Shown here: in pieces, positions 37,877-48,405 of the stretch
Layout of the letters: each line of letters begins with the position of its first letter
How positions within the stretch are numbered: position 1 is the stretch's first letter
DNA from: Massilia sp. YIM B02443
Lineage (GTDB): Bacteria > Pseudomonadota > Gammaproteobacteria > Burkholderiales > Burkholderiaceae_D
Length of the DNA stretch: 64,000 nt
Reading direction: 5' to 3'
NCBI RefSeq assembly: GCF_030411955.1
Contig: NZ_JASNRA010000001.1
Coordinates: forward strand, 186,001 to 250,000
Translations under genes and position numbers: made by a program
The notes under the pieces: model-generated
What the model saw: only the letters and a program-made list of their open reading frames with translations
What the model was told of the DNA's origin: nothing
The model's database searches: none

Positions 37877-39745
37877 ATGACGAGTAATATCGCAAGAGTT
37901 CTGCCGCTGTACAGGATGGTGCGCAGCAGGATGCGCCCGGTGGCGCAGGAAGCGGGCGCCCTGCATGGTCTCCACATCCAGGACCAGGAGGCCGCGGCAG
38001 CGGCCGAGCCGACCGACGCCAAGCTCGACTACATCACCCGGCTTGCGGTGCAGGCCAGCGGGGCCGACATCGGCGGCATCAGCCTCATCTTCCAGTCCCA
38101 GCTCTGGTTCCCGTCGCGGATCGGCATCGACGCCATCATCGTGCCGCGTTCCGGGTCGTTTTGCGGCAGCGCCGTCGACTCCGGCGAATGCTGGTTCGAG
38201 GTCGAGGACGCGCAAGCCGATCCGCGCTTTGCCGCCCACCCGATGGTGGCCAGTCCACCGCACTGCCGCCACTACGCCGCCGTCTCGCTCAAGGGCGACA
38301 GCGAACACCTGCTCGGCACCCTGTTCGTGATGGGACGCGAAGCGCGCCGGCTCGACGCCGCCCAGAGCGCGCAAATGCGCCTGCTGGCGCGCATCGTGGT
38401 CGACATGCTCGAGCTGCGCTACTGCGATCCGGTGTCGGGCATGTTCAACCGTTCGGTGTTCCTGCACCACCTGCAACGCCTGCTGGGACAGGAAGACAAC
38501 ACCACCGTCACGGTCGGCATGATCGACCTGATCGGATTCCGCCAGGTGAACGACCTGTTCCGGCGCGAGGCGGGCGACCGCATCCTGCGCCTGATGGCCA
38601 AGCGCCTGGAAGCGTGGGGCGAGGGCGCCTTGCTCGGCCACCTGGGGGGCGACCAGTTCGCGTTCGCGCTTACCAGCCTGCCCGACCAGCACGAAGCGCG
38701 CATCAAGGCGCTGTGCGCGGCGATCGACCGGCCGTTCGAGGTGGAGCCGGGCTGCATGCACACGCTGCATGCGCGAATCGGCCTGCGGCGCGAAGTCACG
38801 CCATACGAAGGCACGGCCGGCGACCTGCTCGATGCCGCCGACATTGCCGCTTCTTCGATCCGCCAGCACCGCGACAGCAGCGTGGTGCACGAATACGACA
38901 GCGCCCTGGTGGCGCGGGCGCGCCTGCGCTACGAACTGCGCGAGACCATCCGCGGCGTGCAGCGCTTCGGCCGGCTCGAGGTCCACTATCAGCCGCAGGT
39001 CGACGTCGCGCAGGGACGCCTGATCGGGCTGGAAGCGCTGGTGCGCTGGCGCCATCCGGTCTACGGCCTGGTGGGGCCGGCGATGTTCGTGCCGCAGGCC
39101 GAGAGTTCGGGCCGCATCTTCGAGCTCGACCTGCACGTGCTGGAACTGGTGTGCCAGGACATCTCGGCCTGGCGCGCGCGCGGTTTGGAGGTGGCGCCGG
39201 TGGCGCTCAACTTCTCGCGCGCCTCGCTGATGCACGGCGAGATCTTCACGCGCCTGGCACGGGTGCTGGAGCAGACCGGGGTGCCGGGCGAGCTGCTCGA
39301 ATTCGAGGTCACCGAAAGCCTGCTGCTCGACTCGCAGCACTTGCTGTCGCATCGGATTTCGGCGCTGCGCGCGCTCGGAGTGCGGGTGGCGGTCGACGAT
39401 TTCGGCACCGGCTACTCGAACCTGGATGCGCTCACCAGCTTCCCGTTCGACCGCCTGAAAGCCGACCGCCAGTTCGTGCACGGCGTGGCGCGCGACGCCC
39501 GCACCGCCGGCGTGTTCACCCTGATCCAGGGCATCGCCGCCGTGTTCCACGCCGAGCTGCTGTGCGAAGGACTGGAAGACGAAGCCGACCTGGCCTGGCT
39601 GGCCGAGCGCGGCGTGCACTGCGTACAGGGCTGGTATTTCAGCCCCGCGCAGCCGGCGTCGGCGATCGAGGGCGTGCTGCGCCGCTTCCAGGATGCGCGC
39701 GCGGCCAGGCTGTCGGTGCCGGAGATGCGGGCGTTGCTGGCCTAG
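37877..39745 (+). CDS. GAF-GGDEF(degenerate)-EAL c-di-GMP phosphodiesterase
   Basis: The 622-residue cytoplasmic protein has a GAF domain (about 48-180), a GGDEF domain whose motif is GGDQF (257-261) with no RxxD inhibitory site, and a C-terminal EAL domain (about 355-610). The EAL domain keeps EALVRW, NFSRASL, EVTES, DDFGTGYSNLD, KADR and EGLED. The GGDEF part is probably inactive or GTP-sensing, while the EAL part looks able to hydrolyse c-di-GMP. The strong site GAGGGGAGAG precedes the ATG at 37877. It stands alone between alpha-amylase and an alpha/beta hydrolase; any link to glucan metabolism is unproven. Confidence 0.88.
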   Translation: MTSNIARVLPLYRMVRSRMRPVAQEAGALHGLHIQDQEAAAAAEPTDAKLDYITRLAVQASGADIGGISLIFQSQLWFPSRIGIDAIIVPRSGSFCGSAVDSGECWFEVEDAQADPRFAAHPMVASPPHCRHYAAVSLKGDSEHLLGTLFVMGREARRLDAAQSAQMRLLARIVVDMLELRYCDPVSGMFNRSVFLHHLQRLLGQEDNTTVTVGMIDLIGFRQVNDLFRREAGDRILRLMAKRLEAWGEGALLGHLGGDQFAFALTSLPDQHEARIKALCAAIDRPFEVEPGCMHTLHARIGLRREVTPYEGTAGDLLDAADIAASSIRQHRDSSVVHEYDSALVARARLRYELRETIRGVQRFGRLEVHYQPQVDVAQGRLIGLEALVRWRHPVYGLVGPAMFVPQAESSGRIFELDLHVLELVCQDISAWRARGLEVAPVALNFSRASLMHGEIFTRLARVLEQTGVPGELLEFEVTESLLLDSQHLLSHRISALRALGVRVAVDDFGTGYSNLDALTSFPFDRLKADRQFVHGVARDARTAGVFTLIQGIAAVFHAELLCEGLEDEADLAWLAERGVHCVQGWYFSPAQPASAIEGVLRRFQDARAARLSVPEMRALLA

Positions 39746-39821
39746 ATGCGCGACACGGGCGGTATCGAACCAGGGTTGAATTCGGATAGACTGGTGATTC
39801 CGTCAACTTTGATCGAATGCC

Positions 39822-40853
<1,032 letters not shown>

Positions 40854-40942
40854 TCCAGGTTCGACGGGTGAGGGCGCACGAACGATGCCGCCCTCGCTCG
40901 CACCCCATTCTTTTGCAATTCGTTCAATGGTATCCTTACAAG

Positions 40943-42823
40943 ATGACCGTTGATCCCGACACTCCCGACACCCCCACGACCAGGCCCACGCGCGCCGCCT
41001 TTGCCGACGGCCCGCGCCTGCTGGCCGACATCGGCGCCACCCACGCGCGCTTTGGCCTGGAAACCGCTCCCGGCGTATTGGGCCGCGTGGCCGTGCTGCG
41101 CTGCGACGACTACGACGGCATCGTGCCGCTGCTGCATGCCTACTTCGAGCAGCATCTCAGCCAGCAGTCCAGCCAGCGCATCAACCATGCGGCCTTCGCC
41201 CTGGCCAATCCGATCAGCGGCGACTTCATTCGCATGACCAACCGCGACTGGCAGTTCTCGACCGACGAGGTGCGCCGCACGCTGGGCCTGTCGACGCTCT
41301 TGATCGTGAACGACTTCACCGCGCTGGCGATGGCGCTGCCGGGCTTCCAGCCGAAAGACCTGATGCAGGTCGGCGGCGGCGCGCCGCAGACGCATGCGGT
41401 GTCGGGCGTGCTGGGGCCGGGTACCGGCCTGGGCGTGTCGGGCGTGATCCCGACCATCGACGGCTTCGTCACGCTGGGCAGCGAAGGCGGCCACGTCAAC
41501 TTCGCGCCGAGCGACGAACGCGAATTCGCGATCCTGCAATTCGCCTGGCGCGAATGGAAGCACGTCTCCAACGAGCGCCTGATCTCGGGCCCCGGCATGG
41601 AGCTGATCTACCGCGCGCTGGCCCAACGCAATGGCGTCGAAGTGCAAGCCCGGAGCGCCGCCGACATCATCAGCGGCGCGCTGGAAGACAACGACGCGCT
41701 GTGCCTGGAAGTGCTGGAATGCTTCTCCGGCATGCTGGGCAGCGCGGCGGCCAACCTGGCGGTGACGCTGGGCGCGTTCGGCGGCATCTTCATCGGCGGC
41801 GGCATCGTGCCGCGCATGGGCGAGTGGTTCGCGGGTTCGCCGTTCCGTGCCCGCTTCGAAGCCAAGGGCCGCTTCACCGACTACATCGCCCAGATCCCGA
41901 CCTACGTGATCATGACCCCGAACCCGGCCCTGTACGGCGTGTCGGCGATCCTGTCCGAGCACCTGCGCGGGCGCAGCGGCGCCAACACCCTGATGGACCG
42001 CGTGCAGCAGCTGCGCCATGAGCTCTCGCCGGCCGAGCAGCGCGTGGCGGCGCTGGTGGTCGACCATCCGCGCAAGGTGCTGTCCGAGCCGATCGCCGAG
42101 ATCGCGCGCCTGGCCGACGTCTCGCAGCCGACCGTGATCCGCTTCTGCCGCTCGCTCGGTTTCCAGGGCCTGGCCGAATTCAAGCTCAAATTCGCGGGCA
42201 GCCTGACCGGCACGATTCCCGTGCGCCACAGCCAGGTGCGCCTCACCGACAGCACGCACGATCTGTCGGCCAAGGTGATCGACAACACGGTGTCGGCGAT
42301 CCTGAAATTCCGCGACCAGCTCGACGTGCACGCGATCGACCGCGCGATCGAGCTGCTGCGCCGCGCGCGCCGCGTCGAGTTCTACGCGATGGGCAACTCG
42401 CGCGTGGTGGCGCTGGACGGCCAGCACAAGTTCTTCCGTTTCCGTATTCCGGCCGCGCTGTATGGCGACTCGCACCTGTTCAACCTGGCGGCCGGCTTGC
42501 TGGGACCGGGCGACGTGGCGATCGCGATCTCCACCGCCGGCCAGCTGCCTGAATTATTGGAAGCGGTGGACACCGCGCGCGCCGCCGGCGCCGACGTCAT
42601 CGCCATCACCAGCAGCAAGTCGGCGCTGGCCAAGAAGGCCAGCGTGTGCCTGGCCGTGGACCACAGCGAAGACAGCACCACCTTCCTGTCGATGATTTCG
42701 CGCATCCTGCAGCTGCTGCTGATCGACATCATGTCGGTCGGGATCTCGCTCGGACCGCAAGGGGAGGGCAGCCAGAACGACATCGAGCAGCGCCGTTTGC
42801 TGATCTCGCACCTGGATATCTAG
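40943..42823 (+). CDS. glk: Bifunctional glucokinase / RpiR-family transcriptional regulator
   Basis: One 626-residue protein joins a glucokinase (about 20-345; LLADIGATHARFGLE, VLGPGTGLGVSG, EGGHVNF, NERLISGPGMELIY) to an RpiR regulator. The regulator has an HTH at about 355-425 (LADVSQPTVIRFCRSLGF) and a sugar-isomerase SIS domain at about 460-590 (AISTAGQLPELLE). Such fusions are annotated in Burkholderiales. The kinase makes glucose-6-phosphate, and the SIS domain probably senses a sugar phosphate, so enzyme and regulator could share one metabolite. In this window it would receive glucose from the alpha-glucosidase. No break, frameshift or missing motif is seen. Confidence 0.92.
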   Translation: MTVDPDTPDTPTTRPTRAAFADGPRLLADIGATHARFGLETAPGVLGRVAVLRCDDYDGIVPLLHAYFEQHLSQQSSQRINHAAFALANPISGDFIRMTNRDWQFSTDEVRRTLGLSTLLIVNDFTALAMALPGFQPKDLMQVGGGAPQTHAVSGVLGPGTGLGVSGVIPTIDGFVTLGSEGGHVNFAPSDEREFAILQFAWREWKHVSNERLISGPGMELIYRALAQRNGVEVQARSAADIISGALEDNDALCLEVLECFSGMLGSAAANLAVTLGAFGGIFIGGGIVPRMGEWFAGSPFRARFEAKGRFTDYIAQIPTYVIMTPNPALYGVSAILSEHLRGRSGANTLMDRVQQLRHELSPAEQRVAALVVDHPRKVLSEPIAEIARLADVSQPTVIRFCRSLGFQGLAEFKLKFAGSLTGTIPVRHSQVRLTDSTHDLSAKVIDNTVSAILKFRDQLDVHAIDRAIELLRRARRVEFYAMGNSRVVALDGQHKFFRFRIPAALYGDSHLFNLAAGLLGPGDVAIAISTAGQLPELLEAVDTARAAGADVIAITSSKSALAKKASVCLAVDHSEDSTTFLSMISRILQLLLIDIMSVGISLGPQGEGSQNDIEQRRLLISHLDI

Positions 42824-42886
42824 CGCCGTCATACAGATGTCATGAGGCGCGGTCAGACTGGCGGCACGATCGCTTCGGAGCGCCCC

Positions 42887-43996
42887 ATGCGGCTACCTTC
42901 CTCGTTCATCCTGCTGGCGGCGCTGGTCGCCGGCTGCGCCAGTCCCGGCGTCGACCTGAAGAACCCGGGCCCGTCCTGGCCGCCGTTACCCACCGTCACC
43001 GCCCACCGCGGCGCATCATGCCTGCGGCCCGAGCACACGCTGGCGGCCTACCGCAAGGCGATCGAGGACGGCGCCGACAGCGTCGAGCCGGACCTGGTGG
43101 CCACGCGCGACGGCGTGCTGGTGGCGCGCCATGAAAACGAGATCTCGGGCACCACGAACGTCGCCGCGCTGCCGCAGTTCGCCGGCCGCAAGACCAGCAA
43201 GACGATCGACGGCGTAGCGATCACGGGATGGTTCACCGAAGACTTCACGCTGGCCGAACTCAAACAGCTGCGCGCGCGCGAACGCATCCCGCTCAACCGC
43301 CCGGCGAATACGGCCTACGACGGCGAGTATCCGATTCCCACGCTGCAGGAAATCATCGACCTGGTCGATCTCGAGAGCCGCGCGCGCAACCGCACCATCG
43401 GGCTGGTGCCGGAACTGAAGCACCCAACCTATTTCCAGTCGATCGGCTTGCCGCTCGAACGACGCCTGGTCGACGCCTTGAACGCGAACAGCTATCGCGG
43501 GCGCGATGCGGCGGTGCTGATCCAGTCGTTCGAGGTCGGGAACTTGAAACAGCTGCGCACGATCAGCAGCTTTCGCCTGGTGCAGCTGGTCAGCGCGCCG
43601 AACGAGGCGCCGTACGACCAGGTCGCCGCCGGCAGCGGAATGACCTACGCCGACATGATCACCCCAAGCGGCCTGCGCGCCATCGCCGCCTACGCCGAGG
43701 TGGTGGCGCCGATCAAGACCATCGTGATCCCGCGCGACGCCGCCAACGGCCTGGCGGCGCCGACCCGCTTCGTGCCGGATGCGCACGCCGCCGGGCTGGC
43801 CGTGCACGTCTGGACCATACGTCCGGAGAATCCCTTCCTGCCGACGCCGCTACGCGCCCCGCCTGCGGATGCGCCGAACGTGCGCGGCGACGCGATCGCC
43901 GAGATCCGCGCCTACCTGGACGCAGGCGTGGACGGCGTCTTCAGCGATGACCCGGCCGCCGGCCGCGCTGCCATTGATGCGTTCAATCGGCGCTAG
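42887..43996 (+). CDS. Glycerophosphodiester phosphodiesterase, lipoprotein (GlpQ-like)
   Basis: The 369-residue protein has a lipoprotein signal (ALVAGC, C17) and a GDPD domain. HRGASCLRPEHTLAAY carries the catalytic His and metal ligands, VEPDLVATRDGVLVARHE follows, and DGVFSDDP is at the end. This is the periplasmic GlpQ layout (about 350-375 residues), which hydrolyses glycerophosphodiesters to glycerol-3-phosphate and alcohol. The start at 42887 has GGAG seven bases upstream. It follows glk by 63 bases; no glpT neighbour is present. Confidence 0.88.
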   Translation: MRLPSSFILLAALVAGCASPGVDLKNPGPSWPPLPTVTAHRGASCLRPEHTLAAYRKAIEDGADSVEPDLVATRDGVLVARHENEISGTTNVAALPQFAGRKTSKTIDGVAITGWFTEDFTLAELKQLRARERIPLNRPANTAYDGEYPIPTLQEIIDLVDLESRARNRTIGLVPELKHPTYFQSIGLPLERRLVDALNANSYRGRDAAVLIQSFEVGNLKQLRTISSFRLVQLVSAPNEAPYDQVAAGSGMTYADMITPSGLRAIAAYAEVVAPIKTIVIPRDAANGLAAPTRFVPDAHAAGLAVHVWTIRPENPFLPTPLRAPPADAPNVRGDAIAEIRAYLDAGVDGVFSDDPAAGRAAIDAFNRR

Positions 43997-44231
43997 CGCT
44001 TTTTACTATTGGTGGCTGTATCAAATCACAGTGCATAGTGACAATTATTGACGTTCTGTATTGACGGCGTGTCTGAAACCGTCTACGCCACGCGACGCTT
44101 CTACCCGAAACAGTAGTTGCCGCAAGGAACTGCATGCTAAGATTCGGCCGTGGTCGCCCCTATCCCTGGCGCCTGCCGCTTGTCCGGCCGCGACTCCGCC
44201 GTCCCTACTTTCGGTTATCAACAGGACCCTC

Positions 44232-46529
44232 ATGGTTTCCACCGCTTCCACGGAACAGGCCCGCCTTCACGCGCTGGCCGAACTCGACATCCTCGACACG
44301 CCCGCCGAGACCCGCTTCGACCGCTTCACGCGGCTGGCGGCGATGACCTTCGACGCGCCGATCGCGCTGGTGTCGCTGGTCGACGCCGACCGCCAGTGGT
44401 TCAAGTCGCGTTACGGCCTGGCCGCGGCCGAGACCCCGCGTTCGCTGTCGTTCTGCGCCCATGCGCTGGCTGCCAACGACATGCTGGTGATAAACGACGC
44501 CGCGCTCGACGCGCGCTTCGTCGACAACCTGCTGGTGACGGGCGCGCCCCACATCCGCTTCTATGCCGGCCAGCCGGTGTACAACGCCGGCCACGCGGTG
44601 GGCACGCTGTGCGTGATCGACACCAGGCCGCGCACCTTCTCCGACGAGCAGCGCCGGGTGCTCAAGGACATCGCCAAGATGGTCGAGGTGGAACTGAATC
44701 ACACGCGGGTGGTGGCGGCCCGCATGCTGGCCGAGCAGGCGCTCAAGTCGCTCAACACCGAACTCGAAAGCCGCATCGCGGCCCGCACCGCGGAGCTGGA
44801 AGAGAAGGTGGCGCAGCACGAAACCACGGAAACCATGCTGCGCCAGAGCGAAGCCTGGAACCGCACCATCATCGCTTCGTCGTTCAGCGGCTTTATCGGC
44901 AGCGACAGCGAAGGGCGCGTGGTGGCCTGGAACCCGTCGGCCGAGCGCATCTTCGGCTACACCGGCGAGCAGGCCATCGGGCGTCTGCTGGCCGAACTGA
45001 TCGTGCCGGCGCCGCAGCGCGCCGCGCACGAACGCAATATGCGCATGCTGATCGAGCTGGGCGCGGGCCCGTATCTGGCGCGCAGCGTGCAGATGGCGGC
45101 GCTGACCCAGAGCGGACGCCAGATCACGATCGAGATGACGCTCGCCACGCACAAGTGGAACGAGGCGCGCTATGTCGGCGCCTTCGTCAACGACATCTCC
45201 GAGCGCATTCGCGGCCAGCAGCAGATGGAAGAGAAGGAAGAGCTGCTGGACGCCGTGCTCGAATCGATCGACGTCGGCGTGGTGGCCTGCGACGCGGTGG
45301 GCAACCTGTCGCTGTTCAACCGCAGCGCGCGCGAATTCCACGGCTTCGACCTGAAGGCGGTGCCGGCGGCCGAATGGCCCGAGCACTATTCGCTGTTCCA
45401 TGCCGACGGCCTGACCGCCATGACGATGGACGAAGTGCCGCTGGTGCGCGCGCTCAAGGGCGAAGTGGTGCGCGGCGGCGCCATGGTGATCGCGCCCGCC
45501 GGACGCGATCCCTACACGCTGATGGCGAGCGGCCGCCCGTTGCGCAGCGCGCAGGGCAAGACCCTGGGCGCGGTGGTGGCGATGAAGGACATCACCGCGC
45601 TCAACGCTTCGCAGAACCGCCTGGCGGAGAGCGAGAACCGGCTGCGCACCATCACCGACAACCTGCCGGTGCTGATCGCGTATCTCGACCAGCAGCACCG
45701 CTACCGCTTCGCCAACGTGGTGCACCAGTCGTGGCTGGGCAAGACCTCCGAGCAGATCATCGGCCTGACCATGGCCGAAGCCTTCGGTGACGATTACTAC
45801 GCGCAGCAGAAGGAAGCGATCGACGACGCCTGGATCGGCAAGGCGTCGCAGTGCGAGCATGACATCATCCGCAAGAAGCATGCGCGCATCGTGCACTCCA
45901 CCTTTTTGCCGGACGTGCGCGACGGCGCCGTGGTCGGGGTGTACATCCTGACCACCGACGCCACCGCGGCGCGCATGCACGAACGCAACCTGCATGCGCT
46001 GGCGCACACCGATTCGCTGACCGGCATTCCCAACCGGCGCCAGTTCGAACTGGGCCTGCAGGCGGCGGTGGAGCGCGCGCCATCGCGCGAGCGTGGCTTC
46101 GCCCTGTTCTACCTCGACATCGACTGCTTCAAGGCGATCAACGACAGCCATGGCCACGCCATCGGCGACATGGTGCTGGTGGAGTTCGCGCGCCGGGTGC
46201 GCAATGCGGTGCGCAGTTCCGACCTGGTGGCGCGTCTGGCCGGCGACGAATTCACCATCGTGCTGGAAGAATGCGGCTCGCCGCGCGACGTCGAACTGGT
46301 GGCCAAGAAGATCCTGCAGGCGATGGAAGCGCCGTTCACGGCCGGCAGCCACGTGCTGCGCGTGAGCGCCAGCATCGGCATCGGCCTGGCCGACGCGCCG
46401 GGCGTGACCACGCAATCGATCAGCGAACTGGCCGACGGCGCGCTGTACCAGGCCAAGGCGGCCGGGCGCAACACCTTCGCCATCGCGCGCATGGCCGAGC
46501 TGTTGCAGCCGGTGGGCGACGCCGCCTGA
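44232..46529 (+). CDS. GAF-PAS-PAS-PAS-GGDEF diguanylate cyclase
   Basis: The 765-residue soluble protein starts with a GAF domain (about 1-160; FCAHALA, GAPHIRFYAGQPV). A short coiled coil (ELEEKVAQHE) and three PAS-like domains follow (about 200-330, 340-460, 470-590), then a C-terminal GGDEF domain. The active motif is AGDEF, and an RSSD inhibitory site lies five residues before it. HTDSLTGIPNRRQFE and DIDCFKAINDSHGH complete the fold. It should make c-di-GMP in response to redox or ligand signals. The start at 44232 has AGGA upstream and matches the usual beginning of this GAF class. Confidence 0.88.
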   Translation: MVSTASTEQARLHALAELDILDTPAETRFDRFTRLAAMTFDAPIALVSLVDADRQWFKSRYGLAAAETPRSLSFCAHALAANDMLVINDAALDARFVDNLLVTGAPHIRFYAGQPVYNAGHAVGTLCVIDTRPRTFSDEQRRVLKDIAKMVEVELNHTRVVAARMLAEQALKSLNTELESRIAARTAELEEKVAQHETTETMLRQSEAWNRTIIASSFSGFIGSDSEGRVVAWNPSAERIFGYTGEQAIGRLLAELIVPAPQRAAHERNMRMLIELGAGPYLARSVQMAALTQSGRQITIEMTLATHKWNEARYVGAFVNDISERIRGQQQMEEKEELLDAVLESIDVGVVACDAVGNLSLFNRSAREFHGFDLKAVPAAEWPEHYSLFHADGLTAMTMDEVPLVRALKGEVVRGGAMVIAPAGRDPYTLMASGRPLRSAQGKTLGAVVAMKDITALNASQNRLAESENRLRTITDNLPVLIAYLDQQHRYRFANVVHQSWLGKTSEQIIGLTMAEAFGDDYYAQQKEAIDDAWIGKASQCEHDIIRKKHARIVHSTFLPDVRDGAVVGVYILTTDATAARMHERNLHALAHTDSLTGIPNRRQFELGLQAAVERAPSRERGFALFYLDIDCFKAINDSHGHAIGDMVLVEFARRVRNAVRSSDLVARLAGDEFTIVLEECGSPRDVELVAKKILQAMEAPFTAGSHVLRVSASIGIGLADAPGVTTQSISELADGALYQAKAAGRNTFAIARMAELLQPVGDAA

Positions 46530-46772
46530 GGTTCCCCTGTAATACGCCCTGTCGTATGCTCACGGACCCGCCGCCCTGGCGGGGCCGGTCCTTCCATCTT
46601 CCGTCATCAATTGGCTTGATTGATGAATTGGCATCATAAGCCCATGCGAATCCACGCATGAGTGGGCAGTTGATCTTCACTTAACATCGCTTCTTTACCC
46701 GTCGGGTCGAGGGATGGCGGACTGCGTCCGTCGTTCGTGGCCTGCTGACCATGAGCTGAAAGGAAGCGACAC

Positions 46773-47453
46773 ATGGATGCCCCCAAGATGGACGACACCC
46801 AGGACATCAACCACACCAGGCGCAACGTCCTGATCACCGGCGCGCTGTCGGCCACGGCCGCCGCCGTGCCGACGGTCGCCTCGGCCCAGCCGGGCGGCGC
46901 GCCCGCCGCCCCCGCCACCACGCCGGCGCCGGTCAGGGCCAAGGTGGCGCTGAGCGTCAACGGCCAGCGCCACGAGATGGAACTCGACACCCGCACCTCG
47001 CTCCTGGACATGCTGCGCGAGCACCTGCACCTGACCGGCTCCAAGAAGGGCTGCGACCAGGGCCAGTGCGGCGCCTGCACCGTCATCGTCGACGGCCGCC
47101 GCATCAATTCCTGCCTGTCGCTGGCGATCATGCACGACGGCGCCCAGATCACCACCGTGGAAGGTCTCGGCACCCCGGACAAGCTGCACCCGATGCAGGC
47201 CGCCTTCGTCAAGCACGATGGCTACCAGTGCGGCTACTGTACCCCCGGCCAGATCTGTTCGGCCGTGTCGGTGCTGGACGAAATCCGCAAGGGCGTCCCG
47301 AGCCACGTCACCGGCGACCTGAACGCCAGGCCGCTGCTCAGCATCGACGAGATCCGCGAGCGCATGAGCGGCAATATATGCCGATGTGGCGCCTATTCGA
47401 ACATCGTCGACGCCATCGCCGAAGTGGCTGGTATGAAGGGCGGTGCAGCATGA
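46773..47453 (+). CDS. paoA: Aldehyde oxidoreductase iron-sulfur subunit, Tat-exported (PaoA-like)
   Basis: The 226-residue protein has a twin-arginine signal (TRRNVL, residues 15-20). It carries two [2Fe-2S] clusters: plant-type C94, C99, C102, C114 and alpha-helical C153, C156, C203, C205. It matches PaoA/YagT of the periplasmic aldehyde oxidoreductase, which passes electrons from the molybdenum subunit. The Tat signal would carry the folded heterotrimer. Ribosome-binding site AAAGGAAG; the stop overlaps paoB (ATGA). Confidence 0.92.
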   Translation: MDAPKMDDTQDINHTRRNVLITGALSATAAAVPTVASAQPGGAPAAPATTPAPVRAKVALSVNGQRHEMELDTRTSLLDMLREHLHLTGSKKGCDQGQCGACTVIVDGRRINSCLSLAIMHDGAQITTVEGLGTPDKLHPMQAAFVKHDGYQCGYCTPGQICSAVSVLDEIRKGVPSHVTGDLNARPLLSIDEIRERMSGNICRCGAYSNIVDAIAEVAGMKGGAA

Positions 47454-48403
47454 AGGCCTTCACCTACGAACGCGCCAAGACCCCGCAGGAAGCCGCAGCG
47501 GCCGTGATGCGCGCGCCGGGCGCGCGCTTCATCGCCGGCGGCACCAACCTGCTCGACCTGATGAAGCTCGAGATCGAAACCCCGCCGCACCTGGTCGACG
47601 TGAATGGCCTGGGCCTGGACAAGATCGAAGCGACGAATGAAGGCGGCCTGCGCATCGGCGCGCTGGTGCTCAATGCCGACCTGGCGGCCGACGCCCGTGT
47701 GCGCAAGGATTACGCGGTGCTGTCGCGCGCGCTGCTGGCCGGCGCTTCGGCCCAGCTGCGCAACAAGGCGACCACCGCCGGCAACCTGCTGCAGCGCACC
47801 CGCTGCCCGTACTTCTACGACACCAACCAGGCCTGCAACAAGCGCGTGCCCGGCAGCGGCTGCTCGGCGATCGGCGGCTTCACCCGCGGCCACGCCATCG
47901 TCGGCCACAGCCAGGCCTGCATCGCGACCCACCCGAGCGACATGGCGGTGGCGATGCAGCTGCTGGACGCCAACGTCGAAACCGTGAACGCGAGCGGCGC
48001 ACGCCGCACCATCCCGATCAACGACTTCTATCGCCTGCCGGGCAACACCCCGCACATCGAGACCAGCCTGGCCCCGGGTGAGCTGATCACCGCGGTGACG
48101 CTGCCCAAGCCGCTCGGCGGCAAGCACTATTACCGCAAGGTGCGCGACCGCGCGTCCTACGCCTTCGCCCTGATTTCGGTGGCGGCGGTGGTGCAGCCGG
48201 ACGGCAGCGGCCGCGTGGCCCTGGGCGGCGTGGCGCACAAGCCATGGCGCGTAGCGGCGGCCGACGCGGCCCTGCCGCAAGGCGCCAAGGCGGCGGCTGG
48301 CCAGCTGCTGGCCGATGCCCGCACCGACGAGCACAATGCGTATAAAGTCGTCCTGGTCCAGCGCACGTTGAATGCCGTGCTGACCGATGCCAAGAAAGGC
48401 TGA
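47450..48403 (+). CDS. paoB: Aldehyde oxidoreductase FAD subunit (PaoB-like)
   Basis: The 317-residue FAD subunit has the binding motif [12 protein letters not shown] and ATTAGNLLQ-like contacts. It also has a cysteine-rich insertion (RCPYFYD ... [13 protein letters not shown] ... [10 protein letters not shown]) that holds the extra [4Fe-4S] cluster known in E. coli PaoB. It lies between PaoA and PaoC with a four-base overlap upstream and two bases downstream, so the three are one operon. Confidence 0.92.
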   Translation: MKAFTYERAKTPQEAAAAVMRAPGARFIAGGTNLLDLMKLEIETPPHLVDVNGLGLDKIEATNEGGLRIGALVLNADLAADARVRKDYAVLSRALLAGASAQLRNKATTAGNLLQRTRCPYFYDTNQACNKRVPGSGCSAIGGFTRGHAIVGHSQACIATHPSDMAVAMQLLDANVETVNASGARRTIPINDFYRLPGNTPHIETSLAPGELITAVTLPKPLGGKHYYRKVRDRASYAFALISVAAVVQPDGSGRVALGGVAHKPWRVAAADAALPQGAKAAAGQLLADARTDEHNAYKVVLVQRTLNAVLTDAKKG

Positions 48404-48405
48404 CC

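Noticed and set aside
46564-46600. GC-rich hairpin after the GAF/PAS/GGDEF gene as a terminator
   Set aside because: The stem around GGACC ... GGTCC is imperfect and lacks a T run, so it was not listed as a terminator.
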